From Thiohalophilus sp. (GTDB taxonomy: Bacteria > Pseudomonadota > Gammaproteobacteria > UBA6429 > Thiohalophilaceae), in assembly GCF_034521165.1 (NCBI RefSeq), contig NZ_JAXHMV010000001.1:124001-188000 (forward strand): 64,000 nt of DNA. Direction: 5' to 3'. Positions 53,802 to 62,945 of this stretch are shown in pieces. Made by a program: the position numbers and the translations under genes. The first letter of the stretch is position 1; the number at the start of each line of letters is the position of its first letter. The notes under the pieces are model-generated. The model was not told the origin of the DNA. It made no database searches and saw only the letters and a list, made by a program, of their open reading frames with translations.

Positions 53802-54092
53802 TCAGACGCAGCCGGTCGGCTTGGGCAGGCCGCCCCACTTGCAAATCAGTTTCATCGGGCCTCTTTTGAAGATGTCGTACAGCTCCTTGGAGGAGACGCC
53901 GGTCTGTTTGGCAAATTTGCGAATCGGCGGAACGACGCCGTCTTCTTCGTACATTTGCCGCGCCTGATTAATCAGATCCATGATTTGATCGTCAATTTCC
54001 ATCTCGTCCTGTTTGGCGAGTTCTTTGGCGACTTCTTCTGACCAGTCGTCACGATCGACGAGAAAGCCTTCGCCGTCCAGATTCAATTCCAC
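53802..54092 (-). CDS. dsrC: DsrC sulfur-carrier protein
   Basis: A 96-residue DsrC/TusE-family protein (ELNLDGEGFLVDRDDWSEEVA; PPIRKFAKQTG) ending LICKWGGLPKPTGCV. Both redox cysteines are present, 11 residues apart (Cys84 and Cys95), as in true DsrC (Cys100/Cys111 type); TusE keeps only the last. It carries sulfur as a trisulfide in sulfur metabolism. The start is a GTG at 54092 with AGGAGG 9 bp upstream; the frame further upstream is not similar. It stands alone, away from any dsrAB or dsrEFH genes in this window. Confidence 0.9.
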   Translation of the reverse strand: MELNLDGEGFLVDRDDWSEEVAKELAKQDEMEIDDQIMDLINQARQMYEEDGVVPPIRKFAKQTGVSSKELYDIFKRGPMKLICKWGGLPKPTGCV

Positions 54093-54216
54093 TGTTATCA
54101 ACCTCCTGATTGAGAGAATGTGTTTTGGGGGTGACCCAAATTTACTTATAACCTTAGCAAAAGACTCGGGTATTTGGCAAGAGGCCAGCCCCCTTTTTTC
54201 CGTGTCGCGCACAGGG

Positions 54217-55782
54217 TTACTGTCCGCGAAGGCGGCGAAGGCGGGCCGCCAGCCGTCCGGGATCGGCGGGTTGCGTGGTGTCGATGTCAAGCGCCCGGGC
54301 CTGCTCACTTTCATCCAGCGGATCATGGTGTTCCAGCTGGGCTTCCAGCACGGCCAGATCCGCCTCGGAGGCGTCCTGCCCGGCCTGTTGTCGGTGGCGA
54401 ATCCGCTCGCGTAACACGTCGGGTTCGGCCTGCAGGGCGAGGATGTGAAACGGCACGCCACAGGCGTCGGCCAGCTCGGCAAAGGGCTGGCGGCGGGCGT
54501 GTTGCAGGAAGGCAGCGTCGACGATCACCGTGTAGCCCGCCTGCAACAGCTGACGGCTCTGTTGTTGTAAATGGCGGTACAGCCGCTCGCTGACCTGTGT
54601 TGAATATTTGCCGGTGCCGATGCCCTGATCGCTGTCGGCTTCGCCAAACAGGCGCGTGCGCTCCACGTCGGAGCGCAGCCGCACTGCCCCGAGTGACTGC
54701 AGCAGGCCGTCCGTGACCGTACTTTTGCCACTGCCGGAAAAGCCCATGGTGATCAGCAGGGCGGGCGAGTCGCGCCGCATGGAAGCCGCGGCCAGATCGA
54801 GATAGTCATTCAGTTCCTCGCGGTGGCGCGGCGCCTGATGCTGGCCCAGTTCAATGGCGGCCACTTTGGCCCGAACCATGGCGCGATAGATCCGGTAGAA
54901 GGGCAGCAGATCCAGTCCGGCATAATCACCGGTCTGCTCCAGGTAGCGATTGAGCACATACCAGCCGAGACCGCTGGCATCATGCGCATCGAGATCCATC
55001 ATCAGAAAAGCGATTTCGTTGAGGGTATCGATCCAGCGCAGGGCCGGGTCAAATTCGATACAGTCGAAGGCGATGACCTTATCCTGCCACAGGGCAATAT
55101 TGCGCAGATGCAGATCCCCGTGGCATTCGCGGATAAAGCCGTCGCGATGACGCTGTTCAAACCGCGGGGTTAGTTGTTGCAACTGTTGTTCAGTCCAGTC
55201 GGCCACTTCGGTCAGTCGGGGATCATCGGCCAGTTGCGGCGCCTGCTGGCGAATCTGCGCGATGTTCTCATCGCAGGGATGACGGATCGCCGCCGGGGTG
55301 CCGTAATCACTGTCGGGCGGGGCAGCGGGCAGTTGCCGGTGAAAATCCCCGATCAGGGCCGCCAGTTGATCAAGATGGGGCAAGGTCAGCTGCTGTTTTT
55401 GCAGCAAATGATCAAAGCCCTGCCCGGGATCGAATTGGCGCATCTTGAGCGCGTACTCGAGCATCTCGCCCTCGGTCTGTTGCGGATCGGCCAGCACGAT
55501 GCCGTCGGCGGTATCGATCACTGCCAGAACCTGCAGATAAATCGGTGCGGCCAGACGGCGATTGAGGCGCAGCTCTTCCTGGCAGTAATAGTGTCGCAGC
55601 TCGAGTGTGCTGAAATCGAGAAAGCCGAGATCCAGCGGCTTTTTGAGTTTGTAGGCGAACTTGCCGGTCAGCAAGACCCAGGAGATGTGGGTTTCGATCA
55701 ATTCGATCCTGGCAACGGGATGCGTGTAGGCGGCGGGTTGTTGCAAGGCGGCCAACCAGGCTGGAGTTTGCGCCTCGCTCAT
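54217..55782 (-). CDS. Fused phosphotransferase-like/P-loop kinase protein
   Basis: A 521-residue two-domain protein. The N-terminal part is aminoglycoside phosphotransferase-like (HISWVLLTGKFAYKLKKPLDLGFLDFS; catalytic loop RECHGDLHLRNIAL; FDCIEFDPALRWIDT). The C-terminal part is a P-loop kinase with ITMGFSGSGKSTVTDGLL. Such fusions are common in proteobacteria; the substrate is unknown and it need not confer resistance. ATG 55782 (MSEAQTP) is chosen; it diverges from hslR. Confidence 0.85.
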   Translation of the reverse strand: MSEAQTPAWLAALQQPAAYTHPVARIELIETHISWVLLTGKFAYKLKKPLDLGFLDFSTLELRHYYCQEELRLNRRLAAPIYLQVLAVIDTADGIVLADPQQTEGEMLEYALKMRQFDPGQGFDHLLQKQQLTLPHLDQLAALIGDFHRQLPAAPPDSDYGTPAAIRHPCDENIAQIRQQAPQLADDPRLTEVADWTEQQLQQLTPRFEQRHRDGFIRECHGDLHLRNIALWQDKVIAFDCIEFDPALRWIDTLNEIAFLMMDLDAHDASGLGWYVLNRYLEQTGDYAGLDLLPFYRIYRAMVRAKVAAIELGQHQAPRHREELNDYLDLAAASMRRDSPALLITMGFSGSGKSTVTDGLLQSLGAVRLRSDVERTRLFGEADSDQGIGTGKYSTQVSERLYRHLQQQSRQLLQAGYTVIVDAAFLQHARRQPFAELADACGVPFHILALQAEPDVLRERIRHRQQAGQDASEADLAVLEAQLEHHDPLDESEQARALDIDTTQPADPGRLAARLRRLRGQ

Positions 55783-55847
55783 TGGTACACTGGATGAATT
55801 ATCTGCATACGCACAGCCTAGCGCTGATCGCCGATCGGGACAATCAC

Positions 55848-56258
55848 ATGTCGACGGATTCCGCCACACCAACACGTCTGGACAAATGGCTCTGGGCCGC
55901 CCGGTTTTACAAGACCCGGGCGCAGGCCAGTGAGGCGATCAATGGCGGCCACGTGAAGCTCAACGGTCAACGCACCAAACCGGGGGCCCGCGTGCAGATC
56001 GGCGATCAACTGTTCATTCGCAAGCAGTCGCTGAGCTTTGACATCACCGTACGTGAACTGGCGCAACGCCGGAGCCCGGCCAGCGTGGCGCAACAACTGT
56101 ACGAGGAAACGGCCGAAAGTGTGACCCGGCGGGAAACACAACAGGCCGCGCGACGGGAAGCGGCGCGGCTTAATCCCCGGCCTACGCATAAACCGGACAA
56201 GCGGGAGCGGCGCAAGATTATCCGTTTTGTGAACAAATACTCTCAGGAGAAGCCATGA
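55848..56258 (+). CDS. hslR: Ribosome-associated heat-shock protein Hsp15
   Basis: A 136-residue S4-domain RNA-binding protein: TRLDKWLWAARFYKTRAQASEAINGGHVKLNG, followed by the basic C-terminal tail RKIIRFVNKY. Hsp15 binds free 50S subunits carrying nascent chains. The ATG at 55848 is preferred to one at 55782. It overlaps the next gene by 4 bp (ATGAG). Confidence 0.92.
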   Translation: MSTDSATPTRLDKWLWAARFYKTRAQASEAINGGHVKLNGQRTKPGARVQIGDQLFIRKQSLSFDITVRELAQRRSPASVAQQLYEETAESVTRRETQQAARREAARLNPRPTHKPDKRERRKIIRFVNKYSQEKP

Positions 56259-56692
56259 GCCGGCCGCAAACCCCGTTATTGACCGTGGATATCATCATTC
56301 GGCTGATCGATCGGCCCGATGAACCGCTGGTGTTGATCGCGCGTAAAAACCCACCTCATGGCTGGGCCTTGCCCGGCGGTTTCGTGGACATCGACGAAAC
56401 GCTGGAAACGGCGGCCGTGCGTGAGGCGCGCGAGGAGACCGGTCTGCAGGTCACGCTGGAGCGCCTGCTGGGATGTTATTCGGATCCGCGGCGCGATCCC
56501 CGCGGGCATACCGTCAGCGCGGTGTATATCGCTGATGCCCGCGGCGAGCCGCAGGCGGCGGACGATGCCCGGGCCATCAAACTGGTGAGCCCGGCGGAGT
56601 TGCCGGAGAAACTTGCCTTTGATCATGCACTTATTCTTGATGATTACCGGCATTATCTGGCCACGGGCGAGCTGGCGCCGGTGCGGCAATAG
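56255..56692 (+). CDS. Nudix hydrolase
   Basis: The 145-residue protein holds a full Nudix box, GGFVDIDETLETAAVREAREETGLQ in two parts (G-x5-E-x7-REUxEExGU). The start ..LTVDIIIRLIDRPDEPLVLIARKNPPHGWALPGGF resembles ADP-ribose pyrophosphatase-type enzymes. Substrate unknown. Coupled to hslR by a 4-bp overlap. Confidence 0.9.
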   Translation: MSRPQTPLLTVDIIIRLIDRPDEPLVLIARKNPPHGWALPGGFVDIDETLETAAVREAREETGLQVTLERLLGCYSDPRRDPRGHTVSAVYIADARGEPQAADDARAIKLVSPAELPEKLAFDHALILDDYRHYLATGELAPVRQ

Positions 56693-56770
56693 CGGGGTTG
56701 TATCATAAAAAATTGCCCCCATCTTTTCAGATACGTAAAATTTTCACATATTCAATTTCAGGAGAAATCC

Positions 56771-57157
56771 ATGGCGAGCGTAGAACTGACCCCCGAAAAC
56801 TTCAAAGATGTCATCGAGCAGAACGATTTTGTGATCATCGACTTCTGGGCGCCGTGGTGTGGTCCTTGCCAGTCTTTCGGTCCGGTGTATGAAGAAGTAT
56901 CCGAAAAACACGACGATATCGTCTTTGCCAAGGTCAACACCGAAGACCAGCAGGAAATGGCCGGCATGTTCAATATCCGCTCCATTCCGACCCTGATGAT
57001 CTTCCGCGAGCAGGTCATTCTTTATTCCGAAGCCGGCGCACTGCAGCAATCCGCGTTTGAAAAACTGATCGAGGATGCCAAAGCCCTGGATATGGAAAAA
57101 GTCCATCAGGAAGTCGCCAAGCAGCAGCAGGAACAGGAACAACAGGCCCAGTCCTGA
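56771..57157 (+). CDS. Thioredoxin
   Basis: A 128-residue thioredoxin with the active site FWAPWCGPCQSFGPVYEE, the cis-Pro segment FNIRSIPTLMIF and a 20-residue Gln/Glu-rich tail (AKQQQEQEQQAQS) beyond the usual fold. AGGAGAAATCC precedes the ATG. A second thioredoxin rather than the main TrxA is likely because of the AGMFNIRSIP variant and the tail. Confidence 0.93.
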   Translation: MASVELTPENFKDVIEQNDFVIIDFWAPWCGPCQSFGPVYEEVSEKHDDIVFAKVNTEDQQEMAGMFNIRSIPTLMIFREQVILYSEAGALQQSAFEKLIEDAKALDMEKVHQEVAKQQQEQEQQAQS

Positions 57158-57173
57158 TCTTTTAAAATTTCTC

Positions 57174-58130
57174 ACCACCAAGACACGAAGACACCAAGGA
57201 AAGACATTTTAAAACTTCCTTTTGGTGTCTTCTTGTTTTTATGCCCGGCGTAAATGTTTCAATATGCATCCCTTTGCCTCTGTACAGGATTGAAAAGGGA
57301 TTGAGTGAAATTAATTTTTGCTTTGTGCCTTGGCGTCGTGGTGGTTGGTTTTTTACATTACATATTAACCACCAAGACACGAAGACACCAAGGAAAGACA
57401 TTTTAAGATTTTCCTTTTGGTGTCTTCGTGTTATTTATGCCCGGCGTAAATGTTTCAAGATATATCCCTTTGCCTCTGTAGAGGAGTGAAAAGGGATTGA
57501 GTGAAATTAATTTTTGCTTTGTGCCTTGGCGTCGTGGTGGTTGGTTTTTTACATTACATATTAACCACCAAGACACGAAGACACCAAGGAAAGACATTTT
57601 AAGATTTTCCTTTTGGTGTCTTCGTGTTTTTATGCCCGGCGTAAATGTTTCAATATGCATCCCTTTGCCTCTGTAGAGGAGTGAAAAGGGATTGAGTGAA
57701 ATTAATTTTTGCTTTGTGCCTTGGCGTCTTGGTGGTTGGTTTTTTCATTACAGATTAACCACCAAGACACGAAGACACCAAGGAAGGACGTTTAAGGTTT
57801 TCCTTTTGGTGTCTTCGTGTTTTTATGTCCGGCGTAAATGTTTCAAGGTGTGTCCCTTTGCCTCTGTAGAGGAGTGAAAAGGGATTGAGTGAAATTAATT
57901 TTTGCTTTGTGCCTTGGCGTCGTGGTGGTTGGTTTTTTCATTACAGATTAACCACCAAGACACGAAGGCACCAGGGGAAGATGTTTGACGATACTTCCTG
58001 AAGGTGTCTTTGTGCGTTAATGCGCAGTGAGTTCTTCGTGGCAGGTCTGTTGCCGGTAAATTAGAATAATACGCAGGCAAAAGTTATATTTTTTACTTCG
58101 TGTCTTGGTGTCTTCGTGGTGAATATCTTT
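57174..58130. repeat. Tandem array of about 194-bp units
   Basis: ACCACCAAGACACGAAGACA begins at 57174, 57368, 57564, 57758 and 57951, giving periods of 194, 196, 194 and 193 bp; the fifth copy is degenerate. Each unit holds an inverted pair (ACACGAAGACACCAAGGAAA facing TTTCCTTTTGGTGTCTTCGTG) and a shared CCCTTTGCCTCTGTA...GAAATTAATTTTTGCTTTG part. The short open frames inside follow the repeat and are not genes. It fills the whole 976 bp between the thioredoxin gene and moeA. Confidence 0.93.
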
Positions 58131-58133
58131 TTT

Positions 58134-59381
58134 TCACATTAACCCACGAAACGGCTGCACTTCGACCAGGGTGCCGGCGTCGATGTTGTCGGCTTCCAGC
58201 GGCAGGATGATGAAACAGTTGGCGCGGCTCATGCCGCTGAGGATATGCGAGGCCTGCATGCCGGCGGCGGTGACGCCCGGGTTACCCTGCTCATCACAGG
58301 TCAGAATACCGCGTTGAAAGTCGGTGCGTCCGGCGCGCTTTTTCAACGGCTCGCGGCAGGGCACTTTGAAGGTCAGTGGGGCTTGCGTCTGTTCCCCCAT
58401 CAGGCGACGCAGGGCCGGCAGGGCGAACTGGTAGAAGGTGGCCATGACCGAGACCGGGTTGCCGGGCAGGCCGAAGAACCAGGCGTTTTTGACCCGGCCG
58501 AAGGCCAGCGGTTTGCCCGGCTTCATGGCGATCTTCCAGAAGCTGACTTCGCCGAGTTTATCCAGTGTCTGTTTGACGTAATCGGCTTCTCCCACCGACA
58601 CGCCACCGGAGGTGATGACCGCATCGGCCTGATCGGCGGCCTGTTCAAAGGCGGCTTCGATCGCTTCGGGCACATCCCGGATGACACCCAGATCGAGAAT
58701 CTCGACATCCAGTTCCCGGAGCATGCCGTACAGGGTGTAACGGTTACTGTCGTAAATCTGGCCTTCTTCCAGCACCTCGCCAACCGGGCGCAGTTCATCC
58801 CCGGTAGAGAAAAACGCGACCCGCAGTTTGCGTGCCACGCTGACCTCGGGGACGCCCAGCGAGGCCAGCAGGCCGAGCTCGGCCGCGTGCAGACGCTGGC
58901 CCTTTTGTAACACCACATCGTCCACGGCGATATCCTCGCCGGCATGACGCACGTTCTGTCCCGGCGTGTGACCGCTGCCAAAGGTAATGTGGTTGCCATC
59001 GACGCTGGCATGTTCCTGCATGATCACCGTGTCCGCGCCGTCGGGCAGCTTGGCGCCGGTCATGATGCGCACGCACTGACCGGCCCGGACTTCAGCATCG
59101 AACGGGTTGCCGGCGAAGGCGGTGCCGATCAGATCCAGCGTGATCTCGTTGTCGCCGAGATCCGTACCGAGCAGGGCGTAGCCGTCCATGGCGGAGTTTT
59201 TGTACGGCGGCACATTCAATGGCGAGCGGATAGCCTCGGCCAGGACATGGTTGTGGGCCTGCATCAGCGGCAGTGTTTGTGTTTCCTGTACCGGCGTGAT
59301 GCGGTGCTGAATCTGTTCCAGCGCCTGTTCCACGCGCAGATTGTTGGGATCGAATTCGTCGCAGGAAGGTTTGGCGGACAT
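58134..59381 (-). CDS. moeA: Molybdopterin molybdenumtransferase MoeA
   Basis: The 415-residue enzyme inserts molybdate into adenylated molybdopterin. Seen are PPYKNSAMDGYAL, RIMTGAKLPDGADTVIMQEHA, STGDEL, GQIYDSNRYTL, SGGVSVGEADYVK and FGLPGNPVSVMATF, all standard MoeA motifs. It is upstream of mobB and mobA on the same strand order (mobA-mobB-moeA), a molybdenum cofactor operon. Confidence 0.96.
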   Translation of the reverse strand: MSAKPSCDEFDPNNLRVEQALEQIQHRITPVQETQTLPLMQAHNHVLAEAIRSPLNVPPYKNSAMDGYALLGTDLGDNEITLDLIGTAFAGNPFDAEVRAGQCVRIMTGAKLPDGADTVIMQEHASVDGNHITFGSGHTPGQNVRHAGEDIAVDDVVLQKGQRLHAAELGLLASLGVPEVSVARKLRVAFFSTGDELRPVGEVLEEGQIYDSNRYTLYGMLRELDVEILDLGVIRDVPEAIEAAFEQAADQADAVITSGGVSVGEADYVKQTLDKLGEVSFWKIAMKPGKPLAFGRVKNAWFFGLPGNPVSVMATFYQFALPALRRLMGEQTQAPLTFKVPCREPLKKRAGRTDFQRGILTCDEQGNPGVTAAGMQASHILSGMSRANCFIILPLEADNIDAGTLVEVQPFRGLM

Positions 59382-59431
59382 AGGCAGTTACTCAATCAAC
59401 GGGGTTTGTGGCAAGCGGAGATTATGCCATA

Positions 59432-59962
59432 TCAGCCGCGATTCTGCTGAATGAAGGCTTCGACAAAGTCGGCAATGGCCGGCGGGTTATTGATATCGAG
59501 CACGCTCAAATCCCCGTCGATGTCGGCGGGCAGTTCGGTCACCAGGGCGATAATGTGCGGATCGTCGACATACAGCGGCGAATGCGAGGCTACTTCGCGG
59601 TACACTTCCAGTTTGGGATAGGTTTCATGTTTGAAACCTTCCACCAGGATCAAGTCCAGCTCACTGCAATCCAGTTTGGCGATCAGTTCGCCCAGTTGCG
59701 GATCATGTTCTTGCTGCGGTGTTTCGGTAATCAGTGCCCAGCGATTCTGCGAGGCGACCAGCATCTGACCGGCGCCGGCATGGCGCAGTTCATAACTGTC
59801 CTTGCCGGGATGATCGATATCAAATTGATGATGGGCATGTTTGATGACGCCGAGCTGATAGCCGCGCTCGCGCAGGAGGGCGATCAGCTGGGTGAGCAGG
59901 GTGGTTTTACCACTGCCACTGTAGCCGACAAAACCCAGCAGGGGACAGGGTGCTTCAATCAT
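59432..59962 (-). CDS. mobB: Molybdopterin-guanine dinucleotide protein MobB
   Basis: A 176-residue P-loop protein (LLGFVGYSGSGKTTLLTQLI) with IKHAHHQFDIDHPGKDSYELRHAGA and LILVEGFKHETYPKLEVYR, the MobB signatures. It assists MobA. ATG 59962 overlaps the mobA stop (59959). Confidence 0.93.
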   Translation of the reverse strand: MIEAPCPLLGFVGYSGSGKTTLLTQLIALLRERGYQLGVIKHAHHQFDIDHPGKDSYELRHAGAGQMLVASQNRWALITETPQQEHDPQLGELIAKLDCSELDLILVEGFKHETYPKLEVYREVASHSPLYVDDPHIIALVTELPADIDGDLSVLDINNPPAIADFVEAFIQQNRG

Positions 59963-60549
59963 GAGAGTCCGGGTTCCAGTTGTTGCGGTTCGTTGATGTT
60001 GATCAGCGCCTGGGACTGATCGCCATAATCCACCAGGGCATAAGACTGACTGCGAATCCATTCCTGCACCCGATGGTGGCCCTGCTGATAATAACTGAGC
60101 AGCGCGCTTTCACAGGAACGGTGCAGCAGACAGAGGGTGCCATGCAAGTGTTCTCCGTCAGTGACCGCGACCACGGGGACCTGCGCCTTTGTGGCTGTCT
60201 CCCTCAGCCGGGCGACCAGATCCGTCGGCAGTTGCGGTGTATCGCAGGGCACAAAACAGAACCACTCGCCGGCGCACTGTTGCAGGGCACTGTAAAACCC
60301 GGCCAGGGGCCCGGGAAAATCCGGCCACATATCTTCGATGACCGGGTAGCCATAGCGTTGATAAATTTCCCGGTGGCGGTTGGCATTGAGGCACAGCTTC
60401 GCCACCTGGGGGCGCAGTCGTTCGCAAACATGTTCGATCAACGGGCGCCCCTGGTACGGGAGCAGCCCTTTGTCCTGCCCCTGCATGCGCCGGGCCCGGC
60501 CCCCGGCCAGGACGATGCCGGTAATGGTGGTGGGTGCCGATAAGCTCAT
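59959..60549 (-). CDS. mobA: Molybdenum cofactor guanylyltransferase MobA
   Basis: The 196-residue nucleotidyltransferase has ITGIVLAGGRARRMQGQDKGLLPYQGRPLIEHV (LAGGxxxRMxGxDK) and VPCDTPQLPTDLV. It adds GMP to molybdopterin, making bis-MGD for DMSO reductase-family enzymes. First gene of the operon. Confidence 0.95.
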   Translation of the reverse strand: MSLSAPTTITGIVLAGGRARRMQGQDKGLLPYQGRPLIEHVCERLRPQVAKLCLNANRHREIYQRYGYPVIEDMWPDFPGPLAGFYSALQQCAGEWFCFVPCDTPQLPTDLVARLRETATKAQVPVVAVTDGEHLHGTLCLLHRSCESALLSYYQQGHHRVQEWIRSQSYALVDYGDQSQALININEPQQLEPGLS

Positions 60550-60686
60550 GCCGGTTCCGTTTCGCTCAAAATCCCAGTATATCGCGCTTCGCGAGTCGGC
60601 GCGTCAATCCCTAAAGATCGCCGCTGGTGGGCCGATAAGGGTAAAACTGCAAGCAATTGATCCACTCAACAGCGACCCGGGTTTCC

Positions 60687-60902
60687 ATGTCCAGTATCGA
60701 TGCCACCATGAAAAACGCCGTCAACGGCATGCAGGCCGGTATTACCACCGCCCGGCGCGCGGCGTCCCAGATCGCCTCGGGGCGCGGCGACAGCGAAGCC
60801 CTGCAGGATCTCAAACAGGCCGAGCGCCAGGTGGCCACGAACGCCAAAAGCGTGGAACAGGCCGACGAAGCGCTGGGCGGAGTCATCGATGTCAAGGCGT
60901 GA
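60687..60902 (+). CDS. Flagellar rod-like miniprotein
   Basis: The 71-residue product has an N-terminal helix (MSSIDATMKNAVNGMQAGITTARRAASQIA) and a C-terminal one (QAERQVATNAKSVEQADEALGGVIDVKA), which resemble the two terminal helices of rod/hook proteins such as FlgC (compare A-NAKVVETADEMLGTLI-DIKA). The middle domain is missing. It overlaps the next gene by 4 bp (GTGA), which supports it as real. No flagellar genes adjoin; function unknown. Confidence 0.65.
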   Translation: MSSIDATMKNAVNGMQAGITTARRAASQIASGRGDSEALQDLKQAERQVATNAKSVEQADEALGGVIDVKA

Positions 60903-61795
60903 CCCCGTTGCTGGCTGATAGCTCGCGCGATGCCATTCGGCTGGATGTCCGCAAACTGAGCAGTTTGCCGGCCGTCTCGCCGGTGCTGGATCAGTTGCTC
61001 GATGCCATCGGCAATGAGGAGATCACCATCGAGTCCTTTGCCCGGCTGATCGAGCAGGATCCCGCCCTGCTGGGGCGGATCATCGGCCTGGCCAATGCCG
61101 CCTATTTTGGCCATGCCGAACCGGTTACCTCCGCCGAGGAAGCGATTTTCAAATCCCTCGGTCTGCGCCTGGCCCGCAGCCTCGCCCTGAGTATCGCCCT
61201 GGCCGGGCCGTTTCGGATCCTGGTCTCGATTCCCGGTTTTGAACTGCAGCGTTTCTGGTTGCAGGCGATTCTCACCGCCAGCATGACCCAGGAGTTGAGC
61301 CACCTGGTGACGGTCGAGCCGCGTCCCGGTACCGAGGAAAGCTATCTGGCCGGCATGCTGCACAATTTCGGTTTATTGCCCCTGATTCATCTTTATCCCG
61401 AGCAGGTGACCGAAGCCTATCGACGCCGCGAGGCGGAGCCGACCCTGTCGCTCAGCCAGGCCCTGCGTGAGGTCAGCGGCACCGATCACTACGAGGTCGG
61501 GGCCTGGCTGGCGGAACACTGGCACATTCCGAACAATATCGTCACGGTGATACGCAATCTGAGTGACTACAGTTATCGCGGGGATCACTATCCGCTGGTG
61601 CTGTTGATCCATGCCACCGCCGAGTGGGCCGAAAGCTACTGCAATGATGGCGATCGCAAATGGTTGCCCGAGTCGGCCAAGGCCGCGTTTTTCGATCTGG
61701 GCGTTTCCGTCGAACAGGTTCACCAGGTACAGGAAAAATTACATCGCAAGCGTGAGTTGTACGAGGCTGTGGCCAAAATGCTGGCCGTGGTCTGA
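60899..61795 (+). CDS. HDOD domain signalling protein
   Basis: A 298-residue protein with an HDOD domain: LSSLPAVSPVLDQLLDAIGNEEITIESFARLIEQDPALLGRIIGLANAAYFG, and MLHNFGLLPLIHLYP, HYEVGAWLAEHWHIP. The HD residues are replaced, as usual in HDOD. GTG 60899 overlaps the preceding TGA; a longer frame to 60380 lies over mobA and is spurious. HDOD proteins often act with GGDEF proteins, and one follows 15 bp later. Confidence 0.85.
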   Translation: MTPLLADSSRDAIRLDVRKLSSLPAVSPVLDQLLDAIGNEEITIESFARLIEQDPALLGRIIGLANAAYFGHAEPVTSAEEAIFKSLGLRLARSLALSIALAGPFRILVSIPGFELQRFWLQAILTASMTQELSHLVTVEPRPGTEESYLAGMLHNFGLLPLIHLYPEQVTEAYRRREAEPTLSLSQALREVSGTDHYEVGAWLAEHWHIPNNIVTVIRNLSDYSYRGDHYPLVLLIHATAEWAESYCNDGDRKWLPESAKAAFFDLGVSVEQVHQVQEKLHRKRELYEAVAKMLAVV

Positions 61796-61810
61796 GTGAG
61801 CGGGTGGAAT

Positions 61811-62941
61811 ATGGATAACAAACCGTTTGTTGAAGCCTTTCAGGACGTTAATACCCGACTGATCGATCTGGTCGGCACCCTCTCGGTCTTGCGTGAACTC
61901 TCCGGCTTTGAAGTCACCGATCATGACGAGCAGCGTCTGTTACAGGGCGCACTGCAGGTGGTGGCGGAGAATCTCGAACTCGATTCAGTCGGCATTTTTT
62001 TACAGGACGAGGCCGAGCGGTTTGACCTGGTCGCGAGCCGGGGGTGTGACGCGGCGGAAAAAGAAGATGTGGAAGCAGCCCAGGCCTGGATGAAACAACA
62101 GGCACGGCGCACGACCGAGCAATTTGCCCAGGGTATCAGCGGTGCGTTGATCGACAATGACGAGGTGTCGTATATCGGCTTGCCGATTCAGGCCAGCCGG
62201 CAACTGCTGGGGGTGTTTGTCGCCTGCCATCCGCATAGCGGATTTTTTACCGTGGAGCATGAGCGCAGCCTGATTATTTTTTGCAATTTTCTCGGCCAGC
62301 TGCTGATCAAAAACCGGCTATTGCACGACATGGAAAAAATGGTCACGGAGCGCACACAACAACTGCAAGCGGCGCTGGAGGAAGCCGAGCATCTCAAGGA
62401 ACGTTACGCCACCCTGTCAGTCATTGACGAGTTAACCGAACTGCATAACCGGCGCTTTTTCTTTCCCGAAGCCCAGTCAGTGCTGGCCCGGGCAATCCGC
62501 TATGACGAACCGTTCTGTTTACTGGTACTGGATGCCGATAACTTCAAGTCAATCAATGATCGTTTCGGTCACGGGGTGGGCGACAATGTGTTGCGCGCGA
62601 TTGCCGATCTGCTGCGCGAGGAAGCGCGCGAGGCGGATATTATCGCCCGTTTAGGGGGTGAGGAATTCGTGCTGGCGCTGCCGGAGACCGCTGAGGAGGG
62701 TGCCATGACCCTGGCCGAGCGGATCCGGTTACGCATTGCCAATCTGGAATTTCGCTTTGCTGAAAAAGATTTCGGCATCACGATCAGCGTCGGCGTGGCG
62801 GCCCTGCAGGCCACGCATTCGCGCGAAACCCGCCGGGCCCTCGAGGAACTGCTGCATCAGGCGGACAGTGCCATGTATTACAGCAAGGGCCATGGTCGTA
62901 ACCAGGTCAATCGCTATTCTGATATTGCCTGCAAGATCTGA
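61811..62941 (+). CDS. GAF-GGDEF diguanylate cyclase
   Basis: A 376-residue cytoplasmic protein with an N-terminal GAF-like domain (residues 40-175), a short coiled coil (ERTQQLQAALEEAEHLKERYATLS) and a GGDEF domain with intact active site RLGGEEFV and an RxxD inhibition site five residues before it (READ). It should make c-di-GMP. ATG 61811 has GGGTGGAAT upstream; a GTG at 61796 is possible. It forms an operon with the HDOD gene. Confidence 0.9.
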   Translation: MDNKPFVEAFQDVNTRLIDLVGTLSVLRELSGFEVTDHDEQRLLQGALQVVAENLELDSVGIFLQDEAERFDLVASRGCDAAEKEDVEAAQAWMKQQARRTTEQFAQGISGALIDNDEVSYIGLPIQASRQLLGVFVACHPHSGFFTVEHERSLIIFCNFLGQLLIKNRLLHDMEKMVTERTQQLQAALEEAEHLKERYATLSVIDELTELHNRRFFFPEAQSVLARAIRYDEPFCLLVLDADNFKSINDRFGHGVGDNVLRAIADLLREEAREADIIARLGGEEFVLALPETAEEGAMTLAERIRLRIANLEFRFAEKDFGITISVGVAALQATHSRETRRALEELLHQADSAMYYSKGHGRNQVNRYSDIACKI

Positions 62942-62945
62942 TTTC

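Noticed and set aside
57162..57877. Several short open frames inside the tandem array
   Set aside because: They repeat with the 194-bp unit, run on both strands and encode only repeat-derived peptides.
57174..58130. CRISPR array
   Set aside because: The units are about 194 bp and repeated throughout, with no short repeat/unique spacer alternation and no cas genes.
60380..60898. N-terminal extension of the HDOD protein over mobA
   Set aside because: It is antisense to mobA, crosses the miniprotein gene in another frame and has no similarity to HDOD proteins; GTG 60899 fits better.
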